Assembly (NCBI RefSeq): GCF_004134905.2
Contig: NZ_SDPQ02000002.1
Location: forward strand, 1,178,001-1,242,000
Direction: 5' to 3'
DNA from: Aeromicrobium ginsengisoli
GTDB taxonomy: Bacteria > Actinomycetota > Actinomycetes > Propionibacteriales > Nocardioidaceae
DNA: 64,000 nucleotides
Part shown: piece by piece, positions 25,731-34,654 of the stretch
Layout of the letters: each line of letters begins with the position of its first letter
Position numbering within the stretch: position 1 is the stretch's first letter
Notes under the pieces: generated by a model
What the model was told of the DNA's origin: nothing
Seen by the model: the letters and a program-made list of their open reading frames with translations, nothing else
The model's database searches: none
Translations under genes and position numbers: made by a program

Positions 25731-25746
25731 TCAAACATATGTTCGA
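25731..25746. promoter_or_regulatory. LexA (SOS) box between lexA and the SDR gene
   Basis: TCAAACATATGTTCGA matches the actinobacterial consensus TCGAACNNNNGTTCGA at all but one base. It lies 33 bp before the lexA start and 37 bp before the divergent SDR start, so it could act on both promoters. Confidence 0.88.
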
Positions 25747-25782
25747 TGGCGTGTCGCGAGGCGTGGCGTCTAGGTTGGGGCG

Positions 25783-26613
25783 GTGTCGAAGCCCTTGGTG
25801 AAGCCCGGAAGCCCGCGTTCAGCCGTCGTCACCGGGGCGGGCAGGGGCATCGGCCGGGCGATCGCCCTCGAGCTGGTGGGCCGTGGCTACGAGGTCGTGG
25901 TGACCGATCTCGATGCCGACGCCGCCGAGCTCGCGGCCAAGGAGATCGGCGCCGCGCTGGGTCTCGGCCTCGACGTGACCGATCCCGACGCCAACCGCGA
26001 CATCGCCGCTCGCGCCCGCGAGATCGCACCGCTGGGGGCCTGGGTCTGCAACGCCGGCGTGCTGGCCGAGGGGGACGTGACGGCGCTGTCGGTGGGTCAG
26101 GTACGCGCGATGGTCGACGTCAACGTGCTCGGCGTGGTCTGGGGCGTACGAGCCGCCGCCGACGCATTCCGGGACCAGCACGGCGTCAAGGGTGGCGACA
26201 TCGGCATCGTCGCGTCGCTCAGCGCCCACGCGCCGGTGCCGGCCCTCAGTGTCTACGCCTCAACCAAGGCCGCGGTGCTGTCGCTGACGACATCGCTCGC
26301 CTCCGAACTGCACCGCGACAAGATCAAGGTCCACGCGGTGTGCCCCGACGGCGTCGACACCGCGATGGTGCAATCGATGGACGCGCAGGGTGACGTACGA
26401 GCTGCGTTGGCCGCTGGTGTCCTGCTCACGCCGCCGCAGGTCGCGCGCGAGCTCGTCGACATGTTCGGCACGGGGCGCGTCTACAAGACCCTGCCCGCGT
26501 GGCGCGGGGTCGTCGCGCGCACGGCGTCACTGGCCCCGCGTGCGGCTCTCCATGTCGACCCGTGGCTCCGCAGACTCGGTGCCCGCAAGCTCAAGAAGGC
26601 CGGCAAGCGTTGA
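25783..26613 (+). CDS. SDR family oxidoreductase
   Basis: 276 residues from a GTG. Classical short-chain dehydrogenase: cofactor loop TGAGRGIG (17-24), CNAGVL (~89-94), active-site S145/S147, Y158 and K162 in YASTK. D42 at the end of strand 2 (VVTDLDAD) favours NAD(H). The C-terminal 40 residues are basic and contain a long helix with [13 protein letters not shown]. Substrate unknown. The divergent lexA and the shared SOS box suggest that transcription may rise with DNA damage; that is an inference. Confidence 0.85.
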   Translation: MSKPLVKPGSPRSAVVTGAGRGIGRAIALELVGRGYEVVVTDLDADAAELAAKEIGAALGLGLDVTDPDANRDIAARAREIAPLGAWVCNAGVLAEGDVTALSVGQVRAMVDVNVLGVVWGVRAAADAFRDQHGVKGGDIGIVASLSAHAPVPALSVYASTKAAVLSLTTSLASELHRDKIKVHAVCPDGVDTAMVQSMDAQGDVRAALAAGVLLTPPQVARELVDMFGTGRVYKTLPAWRGVVARTASLAPRAALHVDPWLRRLGARKLKKAGKR

Positions 26614-26622
26614 CCGCTCGCG

Positions 26623-27627
26623 TCAGTGCTGGCGTGCGTGGCGCTTGCGCTTGAACAGCGACGCGGACCGGGAGTCCGGCTCGCGCAGTGTTCCAGGCTC
26701 GCGCTCGGTCTCCGGCTCGGGCTCCTCGACGACCTCGGTGGGGACGGTCTCGCCCGCAGCCTCGGCCGTACGCCACTCGGCGATCGTGGTGTCCTCCTCG
26801 ACCGTCTCCGGCGTGACGACGTCCTCGCGGACCGCCTCGACGCATGCGCCGAGCAGGATCGCGTAGATGCCGATCCACAGCCACAGCAGGAGCACCACGA
26901 CACCGGCGAGTGCGCCGTACGTCTTGCCGTAGCTGCCGAAGTTGTCGACGTACAGCGAGAAGCCCACCGACACCAGCAGCCACAGCACGGTGGCGACCAC
27001 GACACCCTTGGACACCAGTGAGCCGCTGGCGGCGCGGTTGGGCGCGAGCCGGAACAGCACACCGATCGCGATCGTGACGGCGGCGAGCAGCAGCAGCCAG
27101 CGGCCGGCCTCGAACGCGGCGCGTACACCGGGCACGATGTCGATCTCGTCGAGGACCGCCGGAGCAACCGCCACGAGCGCCACGACCAGCACGACAAAGA
27201 CGATCGCGCCGAGCGTCAGCAGGAGGGACAGGGCCTTGCGCTTGATGAACCCCCGGGTCTCGCCGAGGCCGAACATCGCGTTGATCGCGGTGACGAGGTT
27301 GCCGACCCCGCCCGCAGCGCTGTAGATCGCCAGCACCAACGCGACCGCGAGGCCGATGCCGAGGGAGCTGTCCGAGGTCTTGATGAGCGAGTCGAGCTGT
27401 CCGGTGACGACCGACGCCGCATCGGACGGCAGGGCGTCGGCGATTTGGTCTGACTGGTTCGCGACGGTCTCGGGGGAGGCCACCAGCCCGTACGTCATGA
27501 CGGCCGCGATCATCGCCGGGAACAGCGAGAGGAACGCGTAGAACGCGACGCCGGCGGCCAGCAACGGGGCCTGTCGAGATGATGCCTGCTTCCAGGCCGT
27601 GATGACGCTCTTGCGCGGAGAAGTCAT
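26623..27627 (-). CDS. YihY/BrkB family membrane protein
   Basis: 334 residues starting at the ATG at 27627. After an N-terminal amphipathic stretch (ITAWKQASSRQAPLLAAGVA) come six hydrophobic segments in the YihY/virulence-factor BrkB pattern (YAFLSLFPAMIAAVMTYGLV; LVLAIYSAAGGVGNLVTAIN; GFIKRKALSLLLTLGAIVFV and more). The C-terminal ~70 residues are acidic and then basic, cytoplasmic, without known domain. The name RNase BN once given to this family is wrong; function is unsettled, often seen as a transporter-like or flippase-like fold. Convergent with the SDR gene (9 bp gap). Confidence 0.88.
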   Translation of the reverse strand: MTSPRKSVITAWKQASSRQAPLLAAGVAFYAFLSLFPAMIAAVMTYGLVASPETVANQSDQIADALPSDAASVVTGQLDSLIKTSDSSLGIGLAVALVLAIYSAAGGVGNLVTAINAMFGLGETRGFIKRKALSLLLTLGAIVFVVLVVALVAVAPAVLDEIDIVPGVRAAFEAGRWLLLLAAVTIAIGVLFRLAPNRAASGSLVSKGVVVATVLWLLVSVGFSLYVDNFGSYGKTYGALAGVVVLLLWLWIGIYAILLGACVEAVREDVVTPETVEEDTTIAEWRTAEAAGETVPTEVVEEPEPETEREPGTLREPDSRSASLFKRKRHARQH

Positions 27628-27811
27628 GCCTCGACGGTAGTGCGGCTCAGCTGTGGCCGCCTCCCGAGGCGTGTGGCATCGCGCACACGGCGAGAAATTT
27701 CGCTGTCGATTTTGGCTGGAATGGCAGGCGCAACGCGACACCTATCGAAATTGTGTTCGACAGATGCTTCCTTTTGTCAGAGGCGTCCCCTATCGTCGTA
27801 CATGTGTTCGA

Positions 27812-27827
27812 TCGAACGCCTGTTCGC
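27812..27827. promoter_or_regulatory. LexA (SOS) box upstream of the LysM protein gene
   Basis: TCGAACGCCTGTTCGC agrees with TCGAACNNNNGTTCGA except for the last base. It lies 84 bp before the ATG of the LysM gene and in the gap to the divergent yihY-type gene. Confidence 0.82.
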
Positions 27828-27910
27828 ACCATCGAATGACATCGAGAACAGCGTTTGATCGACCACACCACAACTCCACACCAGCCCTCACTTCCCCCTT
27901 GGAGGCCATC

Positions 27911-28294
27911 ATGAGCAGCATCGCATTCAGTCATCACGACCACTCCGTCCGTCCGGTCCGCCACCTGCGCGCCGTGCCCGACGCCAGGCCGGCTCCGCAC
28001 GTGCGTCTGACCCGTCGCGGCAAGGTCGTCGTGCTCACCGCGGCCGTCGCCGTCGTCGCGCTGCTGGTGGTCATGTTCGGGTCCTCGTCGTTCGCCGGCG
28101 ACCAGCCCGGCACTGCGCCCGAGACCACGTCGGTCCGCGTCCTCCCGGGCCAGACCCTGTGGCAGATCGCCAGCCAGGCCAACCCCAACGGCGACATCCG
28201 CAAGACCGTCGACGACATCGTCCGGCTCAACTCGCTTCCGAATGCCTCGGCGCTGCAGCTGGGCTCGGAGATCGCGGTCCCCGTCTACAAGTAG
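27911..28294 (+). CDS. LysM membrane protein, likely SOS-induced cell-division inhibitor (DivS/ChiZ/YneA type)
   Basis: 127 residues behind a perfect GGAGG site. N-terminal cytoplasmic part (~1-37), one helix (38-56, VVVLTAAVAVVALLVVMFGS), and an extracellular LysM domain (~74-125: VRVLPGQTLWQIASQANPNG, then DDIVRLNSL, LQLGSEIAVP) that binds peptidoglycan. Known relatives by layout and position next to lexA are M. tuberculosis Rv2719c/ChiZ, Corynebacterium DivS and Bacillus YneA, which delay septation after DNA damage. The LexA box 84 bp upstream supports this role. No catalytic residues are visible, so block of division is probably by protein contact at the wall. Confidence 0.85.
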   Translation: MSSIAFSHHDHSVRPVRHLRAVPDARPAPHVRLTRRGKVVVLTAAVAVVALLVVMFGSSSFAGDQPGTAPETTSVRVLPGQTLWQIASQANPNGDIRKTVDDIVRLNSLPNASALQLGSEIAVPVYK

Positions 28295-28382
28295 CGGGAT
28301 CGTCACTGCAACACCCACCGGCGTCCGCGGTGCACCTTGGGGAAGGGGTGCCGCGGGCGCCGTCGTGTTCCGCCGACTCGCC

Positions 28383-28425
28383 GGTCGAGTAGCAGGCGAG
28401 CTCTGCGAGTTCGCGTATCGAGACC
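28383..28425. repeat. Single copy of the GGTCGAGTAG...GTATCGAGACC palindromic element
   Basis: GGTCGAGTAGC at 28383 and GCGTATCGAGACC ending at 28425 frame an inner hairpin (GCGAGCTCTGCGAGTTCGC). It stands in the 240 bp gap between the LysM and the penicillin-binding protein genes. Same family as the arrays at 34.7, 35.4 and 41.4 kb. Confidence 0.75.
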
Positions 28426-28534
28426 ACGCCGGGAAAGGACTCGCGTAGGTGCTCGTTGACCGGGGGACTGCCACCTGTTTGACTGCTGCTTCTGTGTGCA
28501 GGCGAAAGCCTGACACTTTTCGGAGAGGGACCAC

Positions 28535-30424
28535 GTGACGTCACCTGCTGCACCCGGCCGACGGATGGTTGCGATGTTGAGCGGAGCAGCGGTGATGGCC
28601 GCGCTCCTGAGCGCGTGCACGGGTGGGCCGCCCGACCCTCGCAAGGCCGCCGAGGCGCTGGCCGCCGGTCTGGCGAAGCAGGACCTCAAGGGCATACCCG
28701 CGGTCAAGGGCGGCCGCATCCCGCAGGCCGACCTCAAGCGGATCGTCGAGGGCATGGGCTCCGCGCGGGCCAAGGTCACGGTCGGCGACATCGAGAAGGA
28801 CGGCGACAGCGCGACGGCGACGCTCAAGACCAGCTGGACGTTCAAGGGCGCTGACTGGACCTACGCCACCCCGGCCAAGCTGGCGTACGAGGACGACGAG
28901 TGGCGGGTGAAGTGGAGCCCGGCGATCGTCGCGCCCCGACTGACCGCCGACGAGGCACTCCGCATGCGCACGTCGCCAGCCGACCGCGGTGACATCGTCG
29001 GCGCCGGGGGCAAGGGCCTGGTGATCGAGCGGCCGGTCGAGCGGATCGGCATCGACAAGTCGCGCATCAAGGCCGCCGAGGCGGACGGCTCGGCGCGGGC
29101 GCTGGCCCGGCTGATCGACATCGACGCCGACCGGTTCGCCAAGGCGGTCAAGGCGGCCGGCCCGCAGGCATTCGTGGTCGGCCTGGTGGTGCGCGCGGAC
29201 TCCGATGACACGCTCAGCGATGCCCAGATCGCCTCGATCCCCGGCGCAGCCCAGCTCGGCGCCGTGCTGCCGTTGGCGCCGACCAAGGGGTTCGGACAGC
29301 CTCTGCTCGGGGTCGTCGGCGAGGCAACCGCCGAGATCATCGCCAAGTCCAAGGGCTCGGTCAGCCCGGGTGACCTGGTCGGCCTGACGGGTCTGGAGCA
29401 GCGCTACGACAGCCAGCTGCGCGGCAACCCCGGAGTCACGGTCGAGGCGGTGGCCGGGTCCAAGGCGCGCGAGGTGTTCTCCAGCGCGCCGCGCCCCGGC
29501 AAGACGCTCCGCACCTCGATCGACGTCAAGCTGCAGGGCGCGGCCGACGAGATCCTCTCGAACGTGAAGCCGGCCAGCGCGATCGTCGCGATCCGCCCGT
29601 CGTCGGGCAAGATCGTCGCCCTCGCGAGCGGCCCGGGCGGCAAGGGTGCCGACACCGCGGCGGCGGGGCACTACGCGCCGGGGTCGACCTTCAAGCTCGT
29701 CACGGCGCTGGCATTCCTGCGCTCCGGGCTCAAGCCGTCCAGCACCGTGCCGTGCACGCCGACCGTGACGGTCGAGGGTCGCCGGTTCAAGAACTACTCC
29801 GACTACCCGGGCAGTGCGATCGGCAACATCCCGCTGAGCGCGGCGATCGCCAACTCCTGCAACACCGCGATGATCGCTACCCGCGGCAAGGCGCCCCAGG
29901 GCAAGCTCGCAGCTGCGGCCGCGGCGCTGGGACTCGGGCCGGACCTCGACCTGGGCTATCCGGCCTACCTCGGATCCGTGCCCAGCAAGGCCGGGGGCAC
30001 GGAGCACGCCGCGTCGATGATCGGGCAGGGCAAGATCGAGGCCTCGCCGCTGGCCATGGCCGTGGTCGCCGCCTCGATCGCCCATGGTTCGCGGGTCACG
30101 CCGACGCTGTTGGACCAGTCGCCGACCAAGCCCGCGGCGAAGCCCGCCGATCCGCTGACCAACGGTGAGGCCAAGCAGCTCCAGGAGCTGTTCCGCGGGG
30201 TCGTGACGAGCGGAAGCGGCCGGTTCCTGCTGGACCTGCCCGGCAAGCCGGTGTCGGCCAAGACCGGGACGGCCGAGTACGGCACCGACACCCCACCGCG
30301 TACACATGCCTGGATGATCGCGACCCAGGGCGACCTCGCTGTCGCGGTGTTCGTCGACGACGGCGACTCCGGCTCCGGCACGGCCGGGCCACTGCTCGAG
30401 GAGTTCCTGAGGAGCGCCCAGTGA
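28535..30424 (+). CDS. Class B penicillin-binding protein with MecA_N-like domain (lipoprotein)
   Basis: 629 residues from a GTG after GGAGAGGGACCAC. Signal peptide with lipobox LSAC (C28). Order of domains: NTF2-like MecA_N region (~32-140), PBP dimerisation domain (~150-330) and transpeptidase domain (~345-625). Active-site motifs are all there: S384-T-F-K387, S441-C-N443 and K576-T-G. The protein cross-links peptidoglycan; PBPs with this N-terminal domain include PbpA/PBP2a-type low-affinity enzymes. The frame ends in a GTGA overlap with the next gene, a membrane protein. In many actinobacteria such a PBP is not in the dcw cluster, as here. Confidence 0.92.
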   Translation: MTSPAAPGRRMVAMLSGAAVMAALLSACTGGPPDPRKAAEALAAGLAKQDLKGIPAVKGGRIPQADLKRIVEGMGSARAKVTVGDIEKDGDSATATLKTSWTFKGADWTYATPAKLAYEDDEWRVKWSPAIVAPRLTADEALRMRTSPADRGDIVGAGGKGLVIERPVERIGIDKSRIKAAEADGSARALARLIDIDADRFAKAVKAAGPQAFVVGLVVRADSDDTLSDAQIASIPGAAQLGAVLPLAPTKGFGQPLLGVVGEATAEIIAKSKGSVSPGDLVGLTGLEQRYDSQLRGNPGVTVEAVAGSKAREVFSSAPRPGKTLRTSIDVKLQGAADEILSNVKPASAIVAIRPSSGKIVALASGPGGKGADTAAAGHYAPGSTFKLVTALAFLRSGLKPSSTVPCTPTVTVEGRRFKNYSDYPGSAIGNIPLSAAIANSCNTAMIATRGKAPQGKLAAAAAALGLGPDLDLGYPAYLGSVPSKAGGTEHAASMIGQGKIEASPLAMAVVAASIAHGSRVTPTLLDQSPTKPAAKPADPLTNGEAKQLQELFRGVVTSGSGRFLLDLPGKPVSAKTGTAEYGTDTPPRTHAWMIATQGDLAVAVFVDDGDSGSGTAGPLLEEFLRSAQ

Positions 30425-31338
30425 CGATCGAGCTGACGCCGACTGTCGAACGTACGCTCTGGCGGTCGTTGCCTCCGTGGGCCCTCGTGCCGGTTGCGGC
30501 CGTGGCGTGGTGGCTCGCCGGGTTCCTGCCGTGGCTGCTCAACGGCACCGGTCGCGACGTGCTCACCGAGAGGGGAGTCGGCTTCCTGCTGCTGCCGCCC
30601 CTCATGTCCGGCGGCGTGAGCCAGCTCGTGCTCGGCGCGGGTGTCGGCGGCGTGGTGGCCGGTCTCACCTCCATCCTGAGTGACGGAAGCCGCGCGCTGC
30701 GCGCGGGCGCCTGCACCGCGGGGGTTGCCGTCGCCCTGCTCGTGACACTGCTGCAGACCCGCAACGGGGTCAGCGGCACGGCCGTCGACACCCGAATCAC
30801 CAACGGGCTGACGATCGTCGTCATCGTCACCGCGATCGTCGGTCTGGGTCTGGGGCTGCTGAGCCTGCTCGGACGCGTCGGCCTCGGGTTCGCGGTCGGC
30901 GCCCTCGCCGGTGCGACGCCGATGTGGGTCATGAGCGTGTTCATGGCGTTCGAGTTGGTCGATACAACCGGTCGGCTCGAGGTGGCGCACCGCGTCAGCG
31001 AGTGGTCCGGCGCCGCGGTGCTCGCCGTCGCGTTGCTCTGTGTCGGCCTCGTGCCGGGCGTACGCGCGGTGGCCTGGGCTGGGATCGTCTTGCTGGCCTG
31101 GTTCATCGGCCCGACGATCACCGCGGCCGGCTACATGGAGGTGTTCCTCCGCCCCGGCATGGGGCGGCACGACCTGTGGGGCGACCAGCTCTCGGCCGCC
31201 GCCGACGTGTGGCGCATGGCGGCCTCGCTGGATGCGCGGTCACTCGCGCCCTGGGGCGTCCCGATCGTTGTCGCTGCAGCAGCGGCGACCTGGCTCGCAC
31301 TCCGAGCCACGCCACGGCCGGATCAACCGGCACAATGA
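30421..31338 (+). CDS. Polytopic membrane protein of unknown function
   Basis: 305 residues, translated from a GTG that overlaps the PBP stop codon by four bases. Eight or so hydrophobic segments (WALVPVAAVAWWLAGFLPWL; GVGGVVAGLTSIL; GLTIVVIVTAIVGLGLGLLS; AAVLAVALLCVGLVPGVRAV and others) joined by short loops. No family motif that I recognise. The tight coupling to a class B PBP suggests a wall-related role, for instance lipid-linked precursor handling, but no residue supports a precise job. Confidence 0.75.
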   Translation: MTIELTPTVERTLWRSLPPWALVPVAAVAWWLAGFLPWLLNGTGRDVLTERGVGFLLLPPLMSGGVSQLVLGAGVGGVVAGLTSILSDGSRALRAGACTAGVAVALLVTLLQTRNGVSGTAVDTRITNGLTIVVIVTAIVGLGLGLLSLLGRVGLGFAVGALAGATPMWVMSVFMAFELVDTTGRLEVAHRVSEWSGAAVLAVALLCVGLVPGVRAVAWAGIVLLAWFIGPTITAAGYMEVFLRPGMGRHDLWGDQLSAAADVWRMAASLDARSLAPWGVPIVVAAAAATWLALRATPRPDQPAQ

Positions 31339-31342
31339 CCTC

Positions 31343-32023
31343 ATGCGCATTCACGTGGTCGCCGACGAGGCCGACAAGGACGGCGGGCACTTCCACGAGC
31401 GCCTGCTCCAGCTGGGCGGTGAGCTCGTCGAGCTCGACCGTGACGACCTCCCGGCCTACGCGTCCATCGGCGACACCGATCTGATCTTCCTGCTCGGCTC
31501 CGACAAGGGCGCCCACGAGCCGAAGTGGAAGGACGTCGTCGAGGCCGAGTCCCGGTTCGTCCGCGGAGCGCTGCGGGCCGGCACACCCGTGATGGGCATC
31601 TGTTACGGCGCCCAGCTCATGGCCCGTGCGCTCGGCGGTACGTCCTGGAGGGCCGACCAGCCGGAGCTCGGCTGGCAGCGCGTCGACACGATCGACCCCA
31701 TCCTGTGCCCCGAGGGTCCATGGGCGCAGATGCACAGTGACGTGTTCGCGCCCGGCCCCACGTCGAACGTCATCGGCACGTCGTGGCGCGGCCCGCAGTG
31801 CTTCATCGACGAGGCGCACGGTGCGCGGGCGATCGCGTGGCAGTTCCACCCCGAGGTCACCGCGGAGACGTACGAACGGTGGGTGCACGAGGGCTACTAC
31901 GGCGCTGTCGGCATCGACACCAAGGACCTGATCCGCCAGGCGCATGCGCACGCCGCGGCGACCCGCAACCTCGCGCACACCCTCGTCGACTCGGCGCTCA
32001 CCTATCTGCGGGTGACCCCGTGA
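31343..32023 (+). CDS. Class I glutamine amidotransferase-like protein
   Basis: 226 residues. The GATase-1 triad is complete: C87 in GICYGAQ, H169 and E171 in QFHPE. It resembles stand-alone amidotransferases related to GMP-synthase/GuaA GATase or to gamma-glutamyl hydrolases such as PuuD-like forms. No synthetase partner lies beside it. It is in the same orientation as the PBP pair (4 bp after the membrane protein) and overlaps the following small gene by GTGA, so the four genes may form one operon. Confidence 0.86.
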   Translation: MRIHVVADEADKDGGHFHERLLQLGGELVELDRDDLPAYASIGDTDLIFLLGSDKGAHEPKWKDVVEAESRFVRGALRAGTPVMGICYGAQLMARALGGTSWRADQPELGWQRVDTIDPILCPEGPWAQMHSDVFAPGPTSNVIGTSWRGPQCFIDEAHGARAIAWQFHPEVTAETYERWVHEGYYGAVGIDTKDLIRQAHAHAAATRNLAHTLVDSALTYLRVTP

Positions 32024-32238
32024 AGGGCCGGCCGAGCGGCTTCGAGTGGGTCGTCCGCGGCAAGGAGGTCGTGATCTCGCACCACGGCCGGGTGGCAGCG
32101 GTGCTGCGGGGTGAGAAGGCCCACCAGTTCGTCCGCGACGCCGAGTCGAGCGATCCGCAGCTGCTGATGGCGCGCCTCACCGGCAACTACAAACGCGGCA
32201 ACGAGCGCACGGCGAAGTCGCACCCCCGCAATCGCTGA
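32020..32238 (+). CDS. Small basic conserved protein, unknown function
   Basis: 72 residues from a GTG that overlaps the GATase stop by four bases. GFEWVVRGKEVVISHHGRVA begins a short beta-rich part, followed by a helix (VLRGEKAHQFVRDAESSDPQ) and a basic tail (KRGNERTAKSHPRNR) which could bind nucleic acid. I do not recognise a family. Its translational coupling and codon use like that of its neighbours make it a real gene in my view. No partner function can be deduced beyond a link with the amidotransferase. Confidence 0.68.
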   Translation: MKGRPSGFEWVVRGKEVVISHHGRVAAVLRGEKAHQFVRDAESSDPQLLMARLTGNYKRGNERTAKSHPRNR

Positions 32239-32326
32239 CTCAGCTGCTCGCGATCGACTTCCACTCGTCGAGCCGTTGGGCGATCAAGGGGCTTCGTCAT
32301 GCCGACATCCTAGGATGACTCGCAGA

Positions 32327-32364
32327 TATGCATAGTGCATACATCAACGGCTAGAATGTATGCA
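32327..32364. promoter_or_regulatory. TATGCA repeats, likely VapBC operator
   Basis: TATGCA-TAG-TGCATA (32327-32341) is a perfect inverted repeat. A third TATGCA (32359-32364) covers the first base of the antitoxin start codon. Antitoxin/toxin complexes of this kind normally bind such palindromes at their own promoter and repress it. Confidence 0.65.
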
Positions 32365-32594
32365 TGGCTGGCTTGGTGCAGATTCGCGACGTGCCCGACG
32401 ACGCTCGGCAGGCGCTCAAGGCACGTGCCGCGGCCCGCGGAGTGTCGCTCAACGAGTACCTGCGGGCGCTGCTGGTCGAGGAGGCGTCACGGCCGACGCT
32501 CGCTGAGGTCCTCGAACGAGCACGCTCACGGTCCGAGCGATCGGCAGTCTCGTCCGTCGACATCATCAGAGCCGATCGCGACGGCAAACGGTGA
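32364..32594 (+). CDS. VapB/FitA-like antitoxin (ribbon-helix-helix)
   Basis: 76 residues. The start LVQIRDVPDDARQALKARAA and GVSLNEYLRALLVEEASRP give the beta strand and two helices of an RHH DNA-binding dimer. The C-terminal ~30 residues (VLERARSRSERSAVSSVDII) would wrap around the toxin. The gene overlaps vapC by GTGA, the usual layout of a type II module with antitoxin first. Confidence 0.88.
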   Translation: MAGLVQIRDVPDDARQALKARAAARGVSLNEYLRALLVEEASRPTLAEVLERARSRSERSAVSSVDIIRADRDGKR

Positions 32595-32974
32595 TCGTCG
32601 CCGACTGCTCGGTGGTCGTGGACGCGTTGGTCGGCACCGATGCTGACCTCGTCGGCGAGTCGCTCGACGACCGTTTGGCGGCGCCGACACTCATCGACTT
32701 CGAGGTGGTCTCGGCCGTCAGAGGTCTGGCTCTGGGCGGCCACATCTCGGAGCATCGCGCGCGGGATCTCCTGCGCGACTTCGACCAGCTGCCGATCACC
32801 CGATGGGGTTCCGCGCACGATCTCCGGGTTCGGGCCTTCGACCTGCGGCACACGGTCACGGCCTACGACGCTGCCTACGTCGTGCTGGCCGAGTCACTCG
32901 ACTGTCCTCTGGTCACGCGCGACCGCCGGCTTGCCAAGGCCGCTCGCACGTTGGTCGACGTCATCGTCGTCTGA
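32591..32974 (+). CDS. VapC-type PIN-domain ribonuclease toxin
   Basis: 127 residues from a GTG. PIN-fold acidic residues are in place: D5 ([12 protein letters not shown]), a Glu in [12 protein letters not shown], an Asp in [12 protein letters not shown] and a last Asp in [11 protein letters not shown]. VapC toxins cut tRNA or rRNA at defined sites until bound by VapB. Its 3' end overlaps by 14 bp the 3' end of the convergent sigma-factor gene, so the last codons are shared on opposite strands. The target RNA cannot be read from sequence. Confidence 0.9.
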   Translation: MIVADCSVVVDALVGTDADLVGESLDDRLAAPTLIDFEVVSAVRGLALGGHISEHRARDLLRDFDQLPITRWGSAHDLRVRAFDLRHTVTAYDAAYVVLAESLDCPLVTRDRRLAKAARTLVDVIVV

Positions 32975-34178
32975 GTTCGGTCAGCCTTCGTCGCAGGAAC
33001 TCCCGCTCGACCGCGTTCTCGGTCAGGTCGATCGCCCGCTCGTACGCTTGCGCGGCGTCGTCCGTACGCCCGGCCCGACGCAGCAGGTCGGCACGGATCG
33101 CGTGGAACAGCCCGAACCCGTCCAGGTCGAGCCCGTCAGCGATCGTGAGGCCCGCTGCTGGACCGTCGACCTCGGCGACCGCGACCGCACGGTTGAGCGC
33201 TGCGACCGGGCTCGGCGCCAGCCGCATGAGGTGGTCGTAGAGCTGCACGATCTGACGCCAATCCGTGTCGGCGGCCGTCACTGCGTCGCTGTGCACGGCG
33301 GCGATCGCGGCCTGCAGCTGGTACGGCCCGGGTTGGCCCCGCCGGATGCATCGGCGTACGAGGTCCTGCCCCTCGGCGATCTGCTCGCGATCCCACAGCG
33401 CGCGGTCCTGGTCGGCGAGCAGCACGAGGTCGCCTCCGGACGTACGTGCCGATCGCCGTGAGTCGTTGAGCAGCATCAGGGCGAGCAGGCCAGCGGCCTC
33501 GGGCTCGTCGGGCATCAGCTCGACCAGCAGCCGGCCGAGCCGGATCGCCTCGGCGCACAGGTCCGCGCGTACGAGATCGGCGCCCGAGCTGGCGGTGTAG
33601 CCCTCGTTGAACACCAGGTAGACCACCGCGAGCACGCCGCGCAACCGGTCGGGCAGGTCCGCGTCGCGGGGCACGCGGTAGGGGATGTGCGCCGCGCGGA
33701 TCTTGCCTTTCGCGCGTACGAGCCGCTGCGCCATCGTCGGCTCCGGCACGAGGAACGCTCGCGCGATCTCCGGCGTGGTCAGCCCGCCGAGCATCCGCAG
33801 CGTCAGTGCGACGCGGGCAGCGGGGGAGAGCGCGGGGTGGCAGCACGTGAAGATGAGGCGGAGCCGGTCGTCGGCCACGGGACCCTCCTCCTTCGGTTCG
33901 TCCTGCTCGAGCAGTAGGGCTGCCTGGGCATGCTTGTCGTCGCGGTTGGCCTCGCGGCGCAGCCGGTCGATCGCCCGGCGTCTGGCTGTGGTGATGATCC
34001 AGCCGCTGGGGCTGGGCGGTGTGCCGTCGGCGGGCCAGCGCTCGACGGCGATGGTGAACGCCTCCTGGACCGCGTCCTCGGCGATGTCGAGATCGCCGAA
34101 GACCCGGGCCAGGACGGCCACCGCGCGGCCGTGCTCCTCGCGGAACACGTGCGCGATGCCGGCGTCGTCGGTCGTCAC
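32961..34178 (-). CDS. ECF42-type RNA polymerase sigma factor with C-terminal TPR-like extension
   Basis: 405 residues from the GTG at 34178. Region sigma-2 ([20 protein letters not shown], then [15 protein letters not shown]) and sigma-4 ([20 protein letters not shown]) take the first ~190 residues. The remaining ~210 residues are helical and contain [10 protein letters not shown] and [12 protein letters not shown], known from the DUF6596/SnoaL-free ECF42 group. In ECF42 the extension replaces an anti-sigma factor in control, and a DGPF (YCII-like) gene is the usual neighbour, as it is here one base upstream. The promoter it serves is unknown. Confidence 0.92.
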   Translation of the reverse strand: MTTDDAGIAHVFREEHGRAVAVLARVFGDLDIAEDAVQEAFTIAVERWPADGTPPSPSGWIITTARRRAIDRLRREANRDDKHAQAALLLEQDEPKEEGPVADDRLRLIFTCCHPALSPAARVALTLRMLGGLTTPEIARAFLVPEPTMAQRLVRAKGKIRAAHIPYRVPRDADLPDRLRGVLAVVYLVFNEGYTASSGADLVRADLCAEAIRLGRLLVELMPDEPEAAGLLALMLLNDSRRSARTSGGDLVLLADQDRALWDREQIAEGQDLVRRCIRRGQPGPYQLQAAIAAVHSDAVTAADTDWRQIVQLYDHLMRLAPSPVAALNRAVAVAEVDGPAAGLTIADGLDLDGFGLFHAIRADLLRRAGRTDDAAQAYERAIDLTENAVEREFLRRRLTELRRR

Positions 34179-34179
34179 G

Positions 34180-34530
34180 TCAGTGGCGGAACGGGCGCAC
34201 TTCGATCGCCAGCCCGATCGCCTCGGCGTACCTGCCGGCCCATTCCAGCGCTGCGTCGAGGTCGGGGGTGTCGACGATCGTGAAGCCGCCGACGTGCTCC
34301 TTGCCCTCGACGTACGGTCCGTCGGTCATGAGCGTCTCGCCGTCCTGATGGCGTACGACGGTGGTCGCGTCGGGGCCGGTGAGCCCGCCGGCGAACACCC
34401 ACTGGCCCGACGCCTGCAGCTCGTCGTTGACGATCGCGAGCTTGCGCATGATCGGCTCGAGGAACTCCGGAGGGGGAGTGAACCCCGGCTCCATCACGGG
34501 TTCGATGACGTTGAGCACGTACTGCGTCAC
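34180..34530 (-). CDS. YCII-related DGPF domain protein (partner of ECF42 sigma factor)
   Basis: 116 residues from a GTG with AGGAGG seven bases upstream, much better than the in-frame ATG 45 bases further up. The DGPF-type motif is seen as [15 protein letters not shown] (~70-84), and the fold is a ferredoxin-like barrel ([25 protein letters not shown]). DGPF proteins are encoded next to ECF41/42 sigma genes and often are targets of these factors. The gene ends one base before the sigma start codon, so both are translated together. Biochemical role is not established for the family. Confidence 0.9.
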   Translation of the reverse strand: MTQYVLNVIEPVMEPGFTPPPEFLEPIMRKLAIVNDELQASGQWVFAGGLTGPDATTVVRHQDGETLMTDGPYVEGKEHVGGFTIVDTPDLDAALEWAGRYAEAIGLAIEVRPFRH

Positions 34531-34654
34531 GGTGGTGCCTCCTGTGTGCGGGCCGGCCTGTTGCCAGCCTCTCACCCCCTACACGAACGACGCAGGGCGA
34601 AATCGACACCGAGCGGGAGAATCTTCACTCGCGTGCAAGCTCGCTCATCCACCT

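Noticed and set aside
32239..32310. Possible decayed minus-strand peptide ending in LIAQRLDEWKSIASS
   Set aside because: Only ~19 codons, needs a one-base frame correction near 32289, and has no recognisable origin; it may be chance.
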